From positions 1 through 64,000 of the forward strand of contig NZ_JANFLS010000001.1 of the NCBI RefSeq assembly GCF_024385465.1: 64,000 nt of DNA, given 5' to 3'. Numbering within the stretch: position 1 is the stretch's first letter; every line of letters begins with the position of its first letter. The notes beneath the pieces are model-generated. The model had not been told where the DNA came from. It was given only the letters and a program-made list of their open reading frames with translations, and made no database searches. Positions 40,501-48,089 of this stretch are shown here, piece after piece. The position numbers and the translations under genes were made by a program. Origin of the DNA: Arthrobacter sp. zg-Y844. GTDB taxonomy: Bacteria; Actinomycetota; Actinomycetes; Actinomycetales; Micrococcaceae.

Positions 40501-40695
40501 GCCCTGGGTGTTACGGGTGAGGGAGGCTTCATCTCCCGCCCGCTGGCCATTGTGGTGATCGGCGGACTGATTTCCTCAACTGCACTGACCCTGATCCTGG
40601 TGCCTGTGCTCTACCGTCTGGTGGAAGGATCCCGGGAGAAGCGGCAGGAGCGGAAGGAACAGAAGCCGGTGAGCGAGGCCGGGGCTCGCGCCTAG
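37567..40695 (+). CDS. RND-family efflux transporter (HAE1/SwrC type)
   Basis: A 1042-residue multidrug-type resistance-nodulation-division transporter. It has the usual 12 helices with two large external domains. The first TM segment is followed by LKQELIPSLEFP. The transmembrane domain has GRVVDDSIVVIENI, which carries the Asp-Asp proton-relay pair of HAE1 pumps. The second half repeats it as VTNAIVLMDLINQYR. No membrane-fusion or outer-channel gene is nearby, as usual for single-membrane bacteria, like SwrC. Export of lipids, lipopeptides or drugs is likely. ATG 37567 was chosen because homology starts there. Confidence 0.94.
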   Translation: MDRLAKLSLSNRALIALITVFVAVFGVISMTSLKQELIPSLEFPQISVITALPGASPDVVDAQVSEPLEGALTAVEGLESSTATSRSGISTISLTFAYGTDLDRARGQVDRAISNSRQLLPEDVNPQSLAGSISDFPIVYLAVSSDEPLAELNADLQRLTVPRLQKIEGVRTAEVTGGATRHVAILPDNAALAASGVTPAAIVEALENSGALLPAGTVQEDGRTLSIQVGAPLDSLEKISALPVESTESSPGSTPVTIGDVASVDVTEDEASSITRTNGEATLAVSITKTPAGDTVGISHEVMDLLPSLQDELGNGAVFTVIFDQAPFIETSISDLTTEGLLGLGFAVLVILVFLLSIRSTLVTAVSIPLSLLVTFIGLLAFGYSLNILTLGALTIAIGRVVDDSIVVIENIKRHLGYGEDKRSAILTAVREVAGAVTASTLTTVAVFAPIAFVGGLAGELFRPFAVTTSLALLASLLVSLTIVPVLAYWFLKSTPPVADPAAYRAEAEERESRTFLQRGYLPILRTTQRHPVYTVTAGLIILVATAALTPLLPTNLLGDTGQNTFSVRQELPAGTSLERTSEAAGEVEQILGDIEGVKDVQVTMGTSTSGLAAFTGGGSSVANFTVITEEGVDQVALRDTVRSALEDADDAGEVTLGSTGGGFGTSNTVDISLSAGDPSELQPASDAIVEAMSDLPGVAEASSNLSSSQPVVQVSIDRGKAVAAGLNEQQIAGLVASTISPLPAGTVRLGTDDLPVLIGEGTPITSLEQLNGISVPAGSGSVPLSALATVEEVEVPTSVSSSGGERTAVVSVSPDGDNLGATITEVQSRLAEVDLPTSVTAELSGAATQQNESFTQLGLALLAAIAIVYVIMVATFKSLLQPLILLVSIPFAATGAVLLLLLTGVPLGLPSLVGMLMLVGIVVTNAIVLMDLINQYRQPRGNEPGMNVEDAIFRGARQRLRPILMTALATVFALTPMALGVTGEGGFISRPLAIVVIGGLISSTALTLILVPVLYRLVEGSREKRQERKEQKPVSEAGARA

Positions 40696-40870
40696 GCGAG
40701 CAGGCGCGTCGGCGGTCTGGCGGTACTGGTCGGGGGTCTGTGTTGTGGGTCTGGTTTGGCCCCCATCCGATGCATGCGCAGCCGCGCGGGGCTGGCTCGG
40801 GCGCGCGGCAAGTTCAGAGCAGCAGCGGGCCGGCCGGTTCAGTGCGTGGCAAGGCCAGAGCGGGGCATGC

Positions 40871-40921
40871 TCAGAACGGGCGCAGGTTCAGAACGGCGGC
40901 AGGTTCAGAACGGCGGCACCT
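40871..40921. repeat. Three tandem 17-bp repeats across the end of the HNH gene
   Basis: TCAGAACGGGCGCAGGT, TCAGAACGGCGGCAGGT and TCAGAACGGCGGCACCT lie head to tail. On the minus strand the last one holds the HNH stop codon and the two others repeat the same ending, TTCTGA, downstream of it. Confidence 0.85.
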
Positions 40922-42554
40922 GTTCCGGTTCCTTCTGCTCAGGGTTCCTTCGCCTGTGGTCCTTCCGCGGATCAGGTGCAGTGCCCGGCGGGCCTAGTTC
41001 CAGGAAGGGCTCGGTTCGGTAGACACGGCCGGTCGGCGAAGTCCACTCGATCACCCCGGGGGTGGGTTGGCAGGCCTTCCAGAAGCCGAGGGTCTTAAAT
41101 CGGTGGTGCCGGCGGCAGAGGTGTTCGAGGTTCCCGTGGTCCGTGGGACCGCCCTTCGCCCAGTCGATGGTGTGGTCAATGTCCGCATTTGCGGTGCTGA
41201 CCCGACAGCCGGGAAACCTGCAGGTTCCGTCCCTTGCGCGGAGCCAGCGACGAAGCCCGGCAGGGACTTTCCTGCGCCGTCCTACGCCCAGGATCTCTCC
41301 GGTGTGCGGATTTTGGGCCAGTCCGGTCCATCCGACGGCGTTGCGGGCCAGTCGGCGGGCTTCTTCGGCGCTGATGGGTCCGTAGCCATGCAGTTCTGCC
41401 GGCTGGTCGTTGGCGCCGAAGAGGGTTTCGGCGTTGATCAGGACCATGATTTCCGCCCTCGGGATGATTCCCTCGTCCGGTCCTGTTGTGCGATCGGGTG
41501 CGCCCTCCGGGCCGTTGCCAAAGCCGGTTCCGTCCTCGTCCCGGGTGGCTGTGCCAGTGTCATTGCTGGTGTGGCCGGTGCCGGGTCGGGTTCCGGACGC
41601 GTCTCGGGTTGCGGCCTCTTCCGGGGTGCCGGGCAAATGTCTCCGGCTGCCGCCCATCAGCAGCTGCGCCAGGATGTCGGCACGCAGCTGGTCGGTGGTC
41701 CGGGAATCTCCTCCCGCCTGCTCACCCCGCGCCGCGGTACTGAGAGCCGTGTAAATCTGCTGTGCTTCCGCAGCACGCAGATGAGCCGACAGACAGGACA
41801 TGCCGTCTTCTTCACGGTCCAGGGTGACCTTGCGCTGTTCGAAGGCGGTCAGGTGCCTTTTGCTTATGGTCTCCGGGAACGTCTTTTCGCGCAGCCGGCG
41901 CGCCTTGGCGGAGAACTGCGCCCGCGTTTGACCCGGAGCTGCTGCCAGTAGGTCGGCCTCGAACCCGGGCAGTTTCGCGGCGGGAACGTTCTGGCACTGC
42001 TCCAGCACCACCTGCGCATGCTGGTACGAGAACCGTCCCTCTTCCAGCCCGGTCAGGGTCGCCGTATGGGTGCCGCACAGCTGCCCGGCCTCGCTCAGCA
42101 GCCGCTGACCGGTCACCTGCGGAACATTCAGGATCGCGGCACATTCGGCAGCCGCGAGGCTGAAAGCAATCCCCGGTTTTTCCCGCTCCGACGGGGCGAA
42201 GAACTTGTCCCGGAAGATTTCCTCCATCCGGTTCAACAGGCGGGCCTGCAGCGCCTGCCCCCAGGAAATCAGATGCTCCAGCCGGGCCAAGGCCTCACCG
42301 ACCGCGGCTTCGTCGAAGGCTTCAAGGTTCTGCAACGCAAGGGTCCCGGTGAAACCGTCCGGGTAAGCATCAGCAGGACTTTCGACAGGAGTGGCACCAC
42401 CTCCGCCGTCACCGACAGTTACTGCCAGCGCCGCGCGAAACACCGCCAGAGTTACGGGAGAGCAGGGCGCCTCCGCGTCACCAGCCGGCCTTGTCGGCGG
42501 CTGGTCCATGCCTGGCTCTTCAGTTGTCGGTTCGGTGTTTCCGAGCTGATCCAT
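40905..42554 (-). CDS. DUF222 and HNH endonuclease domain protein
   Basis: A 549-residue protein of the DUF222-HNH type, abundant and often multicopy in actinobacteria (the 13E12 repeat family of mycobacteria). The DUF222 region fills roughly residues 60-330. The HNH nuclease domain is near residues 440-485, with the zinc-binding CRFPGC and the DHTIDW and HLCRRHHRFK motifs. A low-complexity Thr/Gly/Asp-rich insertion (about 300-350) separates the two. Some members are proposed mobile endonucleases but the function is unproven. The stop codon is inside a 17-bp tandem repeat. Confidence 0.92.
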   Translation of the reverse strand: MDQLGNTEPTTEEPGMDQPPTRPAGDAEAPCSPVTLAVFRAALAVTVGDGGGGATPVESPADAYPDGFTGTLALQNLEAFDEAAVGEALARLEHLISWGQALQARLLNRMEEIFRDKFFAPSEREKPGIAFSLAAAECAAILNVPQVTGQRLLSEAGQLCGTHTATLTGLEEGRFSYQHAQVVLEQCQNVPAAKLPGFEADLLAAAPGQTRAQFSAKARRLREKTFPETISKRHLTAFEQRKVTLDREEDGMSCLSAHLRAAEAQQIYTALSTAARGEQAGGDSRTTDQLRADILAQLLMGGSRRHLPGTPEEAATRDASGTRPGTGHTSNDTGTATRDEDGTGFGNGPEGAPDRTTGPDEGIIPRAEIMVLINAETLFGANDQPAELHGYGPISAEEARRLARNAVGWTGLAQNPHTGEILGVGRRRKVPAGLRRWLRARDGTCRFPGCRVSTANADIDHTIDWAKGGPTDHGNLEHLCRRHHRFKTLGFWKACQPTPGVIEWTSPTGRVYRTEPFLELGPPGTAPDPRKDHRRRNPEQKEPEQVPPF

Positions 42555-42825
42555 ACCTCAGGATTTCATCCGGCACTGACATTCCAGGGTCGAAAACAGG
42601 CCTGAAACAGCCCCTTCAGGAACCTGGATTACCCGTCTTTTCGCCCCGACTACCTACCCGAAATCCGGGTCAGCCGAGGAGGTGGCCAAGCACGATTGTC
42701 GAGTCCCCACGGCACCAATCGAACCTGCACGGGACCCCGGCACTCTGCGGCACCCCACCCCACCTCAGCACCCACCGAAACCGAACCCGGGAATGAACCG
42801 GAGCAGGTAACGGTTAGGGGAGATG

Positions 42826-42843
42826 TATGCATATGCATATACT
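42826..42843 (+). promoter_or_regulatory. Palindromic operator over the promoter of the LLM-marR unit
   Basis: TATGCATATGCATA (42826-42839) is a perfect 14-bp palindrome. It overlaps a good -10 box, TATACT (42838-42843), so a bound repressor would block RNA polymerase. The 320-base gap upstream, back to the HNH gene start at 42554, has no other gene. Confidence 0.65.
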
Positions 42844-42874
42844 TTTAGGAACACTCGAACTTCCGGAGGCAACC

Positions 42875-43999
42875 ATGCAGATCGGCGTCTTCAGCGTCAG
42901 CGACATCACCCGGGACCCCGTCACCGGGCGCATCCCGACCGAAGCGGAGCGGATCAAGGCCGCCGTGGCCATTGCCCGCAAGGTCGAAGAGATCGGCATG
43001 GATGTCTACGCCACCGGCGAGCACCACAATCCGCCGTTCTATGCCAGCTCCCCCACCACTCTGCTGGGCTACATTGCCGCACAGACCGAGCGGATCATCC
43101 TCTCCACCACCACCACGCTGATCACCACCAATGACCCGGTGAAGATCGCGGAAGACTTCGCCATGCTCCAGCACCTCGCCGACGGCCGGGTGGACCTGGT
43201 CCTTGGCCGCGGCAACACCGCGCCTGTCTATCCGTGGTTCGGCAAGGATCCCCAGGACTCGGTGGAACTGACCGTTGAGAACTACAACCTGCTGCGCCAG
43301 CTGTGGGATAACGACACCGTGAACTGGCAGGGCAAGTTCCGTACTCCGCTGCACAACTTCACAGCCACGCCCCGCCCGCTCGACGGCGTCGCCCCCTTCG
43401 TCTGGCACGGCTCCATCCGCACGCCGCAGGTCGCCGAAATTGCCGCGTACTTCGGAGACGGTTTCTTCGCCAACAACATCTTCTGGCCGAAGGAGCACTA
43501 CATGCAGCTGATCGGCCTGTACCGCGAGCGCTACGAACACTACGGCCACGGCCGCGCCGACCAGGCCATTGTGGGACTGGGCGGACAGTTCTTCATGCGG
43601 AAGAACTCCCAGGACGCCGTCAACGAGTTCCGCCCGTACTTTGACAACGCCCCGGTCTACGGCCACGGGCCGTCCATGGAGGACTTCACCGCCCAGACCC
43701 CGCTGACGGTGGGCAGCCCGCAGGAGGTGCTGGAGAAGACGTTGAGCTTCCAGGAGTACTTCGGCGATTACCAGCGCCAGCTGTTCCTGATCGACCATGC
43801 AGGACTGCCGCTTAAGACGGTGCTGGAGCAGCTGGACCTCTTCGGCGAATACGTGCTGCCGGAACTGCGGAGGGAATTCGATTCCCGCCGCCCGGACGAC
43901 GTCCCCGAAGGACCCACCCACGCCGCACGGGTCGCCGCCCGGAAGGCGGACGCGGAGCCCGCCCCGTCATCTGCATCGACGTCCCCTGCGGTTCAGTAG
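42875..43999 (+). CDS. CE1758-family FMN-dependent luciferase-like monooxygenase
   Basis: A 374-residue LLM-class flavin enzyme, almost certainly of the CE1758 family: the opening MQIGVFSVSDITRDPVTGR and internal TGEHHNPPFYASSPTT, LGRGNTAPVYPWFG and FVWHGSIR patterns are typical. It uses reduced flavin from a separate reductase to oxygenate an unknown substrate. Start 42875 (MQIGVF) is supported by GGAGG; the frame is also open upstream to 42827. Usually a CE1759 FMN reductase follows, but here a MarR regulator does, 9 bases downstream. Likely autoregulated through the palindrome. Confidence 0.93.
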   Translation: MQIGVFSVSDITRDPVTGRIPTEAERIKAAVAIARKVEEIGMDVYATGEHHNPPFYASSPTTLLGYIAAQTERIILSTTTTLITTNDPVKIAEDFAMLQHLADGRVDLVLGRGNTAPVYPWFGKDPQDSVELTVENYNLLRQLWDNDTVNWQGKFRTPLHNFTATPRPLDGVAPFVWHGSIRTPQVAEIAAYFGDGFFANNIFWPKEHYMQLIGLYRERYEHYGHGRADQAIVGLGGQFFMRKNSQDAVNEFRPYFDNAPVYGHGPSMEDFTAQTPLTVGSPQEVLEKTLSFQEYFGDYQRQLFLIDHAGLPLKTVLEQLDLFGEYVLPELRREFDSRRPDDVPEGPTHAARVAARKADAEPAPSSASTSPAVQ

Positions 44000-44008
44000 G
44001 CTGGGACA

Positions 44009-44464
44009 ATGCATTCAACAAACGACGTCACGGCGAAACAGGCAGCCGAAGCGTGGGAATCATTGTTCCGTGTCCAGGTCGGCGTTATGCGGCGCCTGCA
44101 GCGGGATCCGGAATTCCGGGAGCTCACCATGCGGGAGTACGACGTCCTGTTCAACCTGACGCGTTGCCCCGGCGGCTGGATACGGCTCAACGAGCTCAAC
44201 GAGCACCTGCTCATCAGCCAGCCCAGCCTGAGCCGGATGGTGGACCGGCTTGAAGCCCGGGGCCTGGTGCAGCGCCGGCCGGCAGAACAGGACCAGCGCG
44301 GCGTCGAGCTCTCGCTGACCGAGGAGGGGCGGGCAGTCCAACGGCGCCTGGGCCGCATCCATGTACGTGGAATCCATGAACTCCTGACGCCGGCCCTGGA
44401 CAACACTGAGCTGGCACGCCTGAAGGAACTGACGGACAAGGTCCTGGCGAGCCTGGAGGACTAG
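44009..44464 (+). CDS. MarR-family transcriptional regulator
   Basis: A 151-residue winged-helix regulator. The HTH is MREYDVLFNLTRCPGGWIRLNELNEHLLISQPSLSRM, and the wing is DQRGVELSLTEEGR. It is encoded 9 bases downstream of the monooxygenase and is probably co-transcribed, so it is the likely ligand-responsive repressor of that promoter. Its stop overlaps the stop of the convergent MFS gene by 3 bases. Ligand unknown. Confidence 0.93.
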   Translation: MHSTNDVTAKQAAEAWESLFRVQVGVMRRLQRDPEFRELTMREYDVLFNLTRCPGGWIRLNELNEHLLISQPSLSRMVDRLEARGLVQRRPAEQDQRGVELSLTEEGRAVQRRLGRIHVRGIHELLTPALDNTELARLKELTDKVLASLED

Positions 44465-45924
44465 GCGGCCGCCTCAGTCAGCGGCGGATCGGCGAACGCC
44501 AGCCGGGGCACCAGCAGGAGGAGTGCTGCCGCGATAAACGCAGTCACCGAACACACCGCCCAGACCGTCAGGTAGCCCTGCAGCGGTGCCACAGTCCCGG
44601 CGTCGGCCGCTCCGCTCGAAAGGGCGTCCGCAGCTGCGCCGGCCAGTGCAATTCCGAAGACCGCCGAGGCGAAGGACCCGCCGATGGTCTTGGTGGTGTT
44701 GGTCAGCCCGGTTGCCATGCCGGTTCGGTTCAGCGGTGCCGCCGCGGCAGCAGCCGAGGGAAGCGCCGCCACCAACGCCCCGGAACCCAGCCCGGCGACC
44801 ACCATGTTCATCAGTGCCTGCGGCAGGGTGTCATGGAAGGGCAGGAAGAGCCCGTACCCGACACCGACCAGGAGCGAGGCACCCACCAAGGTGTTCCTCG
44901 GCGTGGTCCGCCGGGCGGCCAAGGGGAAGAGCAGCGCGCCGGCGAGCAGGGCGAAGACGTAGGTCCCGATGATGATGGACACCTGCGAGGCCGCCAGCCC
45001 CAGGCCGTAGCCGTACAGTGCGGGATCGGTGCGGGCGAACGTGGACATGGGCGCCTGGGCGCCGAGCACCGAAATGCCGAACAACCCCGCGGTCAGCTGG
45101 ACCGGCCACATGGACGGGATGCGCAGCATCCGGAAATCCACCAGCGGATCCTTCTGCCCGAGCTCGTAACGGACAAAAGGAATGAACGCGGCGGCACCGG
45201 CAGCCAGGACGGCCCACACCCACCAGGTCTCCGGACCGTTGATCCGCAGGAAGGTCAGCCCGGAGGTAAGCAGGAGCAGCCCGACCGCCAGCAGTACGAA
45301 GCCGGTGCGGTCCACCGTGCCGCCGTCCAGGGAGCTGGATTCCGGCACCCCGAAATGCACGGCAAAGATACACAGCGTCACCGCGGCGGCGGGGACGCAC
45401 AGCGTGAGCCAGAGCGGGAGGTGCTCCACCAGCACCCCGCCCAGCAGGGCTCCGCCGATCACCCCCAGCTCGAGTGCGCCGACCAGCAGGCCTGCCGCCT
45501 TGCGGGTAAGCACGGCCCGGTTGGGGGTGTGGCGCACCCGGCTGAAAATCAGGGCGATCTCCATCGGCAGCCAGACCACGTAGAAACCCTGGAGCGACCA
45601 CGCGGCCAGGAACGTCCAGAAATCCGGTGCCACGGCGACTCCCCAGGAGGCCGCCGCCGTCAGGACCGTGGAGACCAGCAGGATGCGTTTGTGCCCGTAG
45701 ATGTCCCCCAGTTTGGCCAGGATCGGCACGGCCAGGGCACTAAGCATCAGCTGGGCGGACTCAAACCAGTTGACGTCGCCGTCGTCGATCCCCAGGTGGC
45801 GGGCAATGTCGGTGAGCAGCGGCGTGTAGTAGCCCTGCAGGATGCCGCTGGTGATTTCCACCAGCACCAGGAACCCGACGAGGGGGCCGATCATGCGCAG
45901 TCCGGGCAGGGACGGCGCGGACAT
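44461..45924 (-). CDS. MFS transporter, DHA2-like, 14 helices
   Basis: A 487-residue major facilitator with about 14 transmembrane helices, the DHA2 drug-exporter layout. The conserved loop motif between helices 2 and 3 reads ILAKLGDIYGHKRILL. Members export drugs or metabolites with protons. Its ATG overlaps the stop of the M20 peptidase gene (ATGA), so the two are translationally coupled. The 3' end meets the MarR gene tail to tail. The substrate is unknown, though proximity to a regulated oxygenase makes a toxic aromatic compound possible. Confidence 0.9.
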   Translation of the reverse strand: MSAPSLPGLRMIGPLVGFLVLVEITSGILQGYYTPLLTDIARHLGIDDGDVNWFESAQLMLSALAVPILAKLGDIYGHKRILLVSTVLTAAASWGVAVAPDFWTFLAAWSLQGFYVVWLPMEIALIFSRVRHTPNRAVLTRKAAGLLVGALELGVIGGALLGGVLVEHLPLWLTLCVPAAAVTLCIFAVHFGVPESSSLDGGTVDRTGFVLLAVGLLLLTSGLTFLRINGPETWWVWAVLAAGAAAFIPFVRYELGQKDPLVDFRMLRIPSMWPVQLTAGLFGISVLGAQAPMSTFARTDPALYGYGLGLAASQVSIIIGTYVFALLAGALLFPLAARRTTPRNTLVGASLLVGVGYGLFLPFHDTLPQALMNMVVAGLGSGALVAALPSAAAAAAPLNRTGMATGLTNTTKTIGGSFASAVFGIALAGAAADALSSGAADAGTVAPLQGYLTVWAVCSVTAFIAAALLLLVPRLAFADPPLTEAAA

Positions 45925-47375
45925 CAGAGCGCACCCATCAGGGCCTTGTAGAACGTGATGCCCTCGCCGAACGTCTCGATGCCCAGGCGTTCGTTGTCGG
46001 CGTGGATGCTGGCCCGGTCCGCGGCGCTCATCCGGAACGGGGCAAAGCGGTACACCGCTTCGCAGATGGAGGTGAAACGCCGCGCGTCGGTTCCGCCAAG
46101 CATGATGTACGGCACCGGAACAGCGTCTGGGAAACAGGTCCGGATGGTTTCCGCCAGCAGGGCGAACTGGGCGTTGTCCGTCGCGGAGACCGGCGAGGGC
46201 TCATTGCCCTCCACCACGCGCAGGCTCACCTTGGGGTCCCGGATGATCGACCGCAGCCGCGACACAGTGGACGCCACCGTCTCGCCCACAGCCACCCGGA
46301 CATTGGCGTTGGCCGTGGCGCGCGTGGCCAGGACGTTGGATCCCTTGCTTCCCCGCAGCTGGGTCACGGCCACGGTGGTGCGGGTCATGGCGTTGGGCTC
46401 CCCGCCGAGCATCCCGAACACCCGGGTCAGCGCACCGCGCAGGTGCCTGGCATTGCCCAGCACCGGACGGAGCGGCAGCGGCGCCGAGCCGGAGAGCCGC
46501 TGGACCATTTCCACGCTGACATCCGGAAGGGCGGCCGGGAAAGGACGGCGGTCCAGGCGGACGACGGCGCGGGCCAGGCGCGCCGTTGCACCCCTCCGGT
46601 TCGGCGTGGACGCATGCCCGCCGGCGTCCTCCACCGCCAGTTCGACGTCGAGGATGCCCTTTTCTGAGACGCCGACGACGGCGAGCGGCGCCGACACGAA
46701 CGGGAACGCACCCGAGGCCACCGCTCCCCCTTCATCCAGCACCAGCCAGGGACGGATGCCGCGTTCCGCGAGCAGGGCAGCGGCAGCGGCAGCCGTATCG
46801 CCGGCGGTTTCCTCGTTGTTGCCGAAGGAGAAGTAGATGTCCCCTGCGGGCGCGAACCCCTCGGAGAGCAGCTGTTCAGCCGCTTCCAGCAGGGCTGCCA
46901 GCGCCCCCTTGTCATCGAGGGCCCCGCGGCCTTCGATGGAGGTTTCCGTGACCGTGCCGGCAAACGGCGGGTAGTCCCACCGCGACGGGTCCTCCACCGG
47001 GACCACGTCATAGTGGGCCATCAGCACCGCGGGACCCCTGCCGTCCGCGGCATCAACAGCCGCGCCATCAACCGCCGCGGCGTCACCGGCCGCGGCGTCG
47101 GGCGAGGCCGTCCCGGGCCAGCGGTACAGGAGCCCGAACCCGTTGACCCGTTCCAGCTGCAGGCCGGCGGAAACAAGGGGAAAGAGTTCCGGCAGTGCTG
47201 CGATAAAGGCCTCGAACTGGTCCGGCTCCATTTCCTCGGGCACCCGGGAGGAAACGGTGCGGTACGTGAGGAGCCGGGCGAGCTTCGGAGCGGCCGCGCG
47301 GCCTAGTGCAACGGCGGATAGCGCCGTGGGAGAGCTGGGCATGGGAGCGAGTGTAGCGGCTGTGGCATGCATCAC
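45924..47375 (-). CDS. M20-family metallopeptidase (carboxypeptidase-like)
   Basis: A 483-residue zinc peptidase of the M20 family (CPS1/ArgE-like). Metal ligands and catalytic acids are seen in LMAHYDVVPV, GRGALDDKGAL, NNEETAGD and the C-terminal IHADNERLG. Around residue 100 there is a low-complexity insertion made of AAAxD-type pentapeptides, encoded by a 15-bp tandem repeat. I took ATG 47375; an alternative is ATG 47342 (MPSSP), 11 codons later, and neither has a clear ribosome site. It overlaps the MFS gene downstream by one base. Confidence 0.86.
   Translation of the reverse strand: MMHATAATLAPMPSSPTALSAVALGRAAAPKLARLLTYRTVSSRVPEEMEPDQFEAFIAALPELFPLVSAGLQLERVNGFGLLYRWPGTASPDAAAGDAAAVDGAAVDAADGRGPAVLMAHYDVVPVEDPSRWDYPPFAGTVTETSIEGRGALDDKGALAALLEAAEQLLSEGFAPAGDIYFSFGNNEETAGDTAAAAAALLAERGIRPWLVLDEGGAVASGAFPFVSAPLAVVGVSEKGILDVELAVEDAGGHASTPNRRGATARLARAVVRLDRRPFPAALPDVSVEMVQRLSGSAPLPLRPVLGNARHLRGALTRVFGMLGGEPNAMTRTTVAVTQLRGSKGSNVLATRATANANVRVAVGETVASTVSRLRSIIRDPKVSLRVVEGNEPSPVSATDNAQFALLAETIRTCFPDAVPVPYIMLGGTDARRFTSICEAVYRFAPFRMSAADRASIHADNERLGIETFGEGITFYKALMGAL
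47047..47106 (-). repeat. 15-bp tandem repeat inside the M20 peptidase gene
   Basis: Four imperfect 15-bp units in frame, GCGGCATCAACAGCC and variants. They encode Ala/Asp pentapeptides (AAAGD, AAAVD, GAAVD) in a surface-loop region of the peptidase. Confidence 0.75.
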
Positions 47376-47397
47376 AGTCCAGTGGGCAGAAGATTAA

Positions 47398-47413
47398 GTT
47401 ACCAGGCGGTAAC
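47398..47413. promoter_or_regulatory. Inverted repeat upstream of the M20 peptidase
   Basis: GTTACC-aggc-GGTAAC, a perfect 6+6 inverted repeat, lies just upstream of TAATCT (47396-47391, minus strand), a plausible -10 box for the peptidase-MFS transcript. It may be an operator. Confidence 0.45.
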
Positions 47414-47426
47414 CACGCGGTGAGGC

Positions 47427-47903
47427 TCAGGCCTCCGGAGTTGCTGCCGCATGCAGCAGGGGCAGCATCCGCCCTTCGAAATGCGTGTTCAGCACAATCA
47501 CGGAGGAGGTCCGCAGGACCGTGTTGGTGGCGACGATCGCGTCGATCACCCGCTGCAGATCAGAATTGGACCGCGCCGCCACCCGGGCCAGCAGGTCGCT
47601 CTCCCCCGAGACGGTATGCACCTCCTGGATTTCCGGAATCCGGGACAGTGCCGCAACCACTGCGTCATGGCCGGTGTCCTGGCGGATGGTGAGCGAGCAG
47701 TAGGCGACGACGTCGTACCCCAGGGCCTCAGCGTCGATCCGCGGACCCCAGCCGGCGATCACACCGGTCTCCTGCATCCGGTCCAGGCGGGCCTGGACCG
47801 TGGCCCGGGCAACGGCGAGCCGGCGCGAGGCCTCCAGTACCGACATCCGCGGGTTGTCGGTAAACAGGGTGACGATACGGGCGTCCAGCGCGTCGGTGGG
47901 CAT
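47427..47903 (-). CDS. Lrp/AsnC-family transcriptional regulator
   Basis: A 158-residue regulator. The N-terminal helix-turn-helix (ARIVTLFTDNPRMSVLEASRRLAVARATVQARLDRM) is followed by a ligand-binding RAM/ACT-like domain. ATG 47903 is preceded by GGAAAGGACC; the frame is open far upstream to 48176 without conservation. Such regulators respond to amino acids. It is divergent from the amino acid permease, and next to that is a 2-oxoacid dehydrogenase operon, which suggests that it senses branched-chain amino acids (BkdR/Lrp type). Confidence 0.92.
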   Translation of the reverse strand: MPTDALDARIVTLFTDNPRMSVLEASRRLAVARATVQARLDRMQETGVIAGWGPRIDAEALGYDVVAYCSLTIRQDTGHDAVVAALSRIPEIQEVHTVSGESDLLARVAARSNSDLQRVIDAIVATNTVLRTSSVIVLNTHFEGRMLPLLHAAATPEA

Positions 47904-47935
47904 GGGGTCCTTTCCGGGACTAAGCACAGGCAGTG

Positions 47936-47946
47936 TACAAATTGTA
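47936..47946. promoter_or_regulatory. Candidate AsnC-type operator in the divergent region
   Basis: TACAAATTGTA is a perfect inverted repeat, 33 bases upstream of the regulator start. A related TACA-TT-TGTA block is at 49560-49569 before the dehydrogenase operon, and a TGTACA half-site is at 48009-48014. Confidence 0.5.
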
Positions 47947-48089
47947 AAGGCAGCACGGCCGACTGCCGGAACCGACGGCACACAAACCGGCCTTAAGATG
48001 GAATCCGGTGTACAGTCCTGCAGCGGCATCCCTGCCCGCGGACGGCACGCACCGGCAGCCAATCCGTTCGTTCTAAGGCCTCTCCCGTT

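Noticed and set aside
40871-40921. CRISPR-like array
   Set aside because: Units are 17 bases with no spacers; this is a simple tandem repeat.
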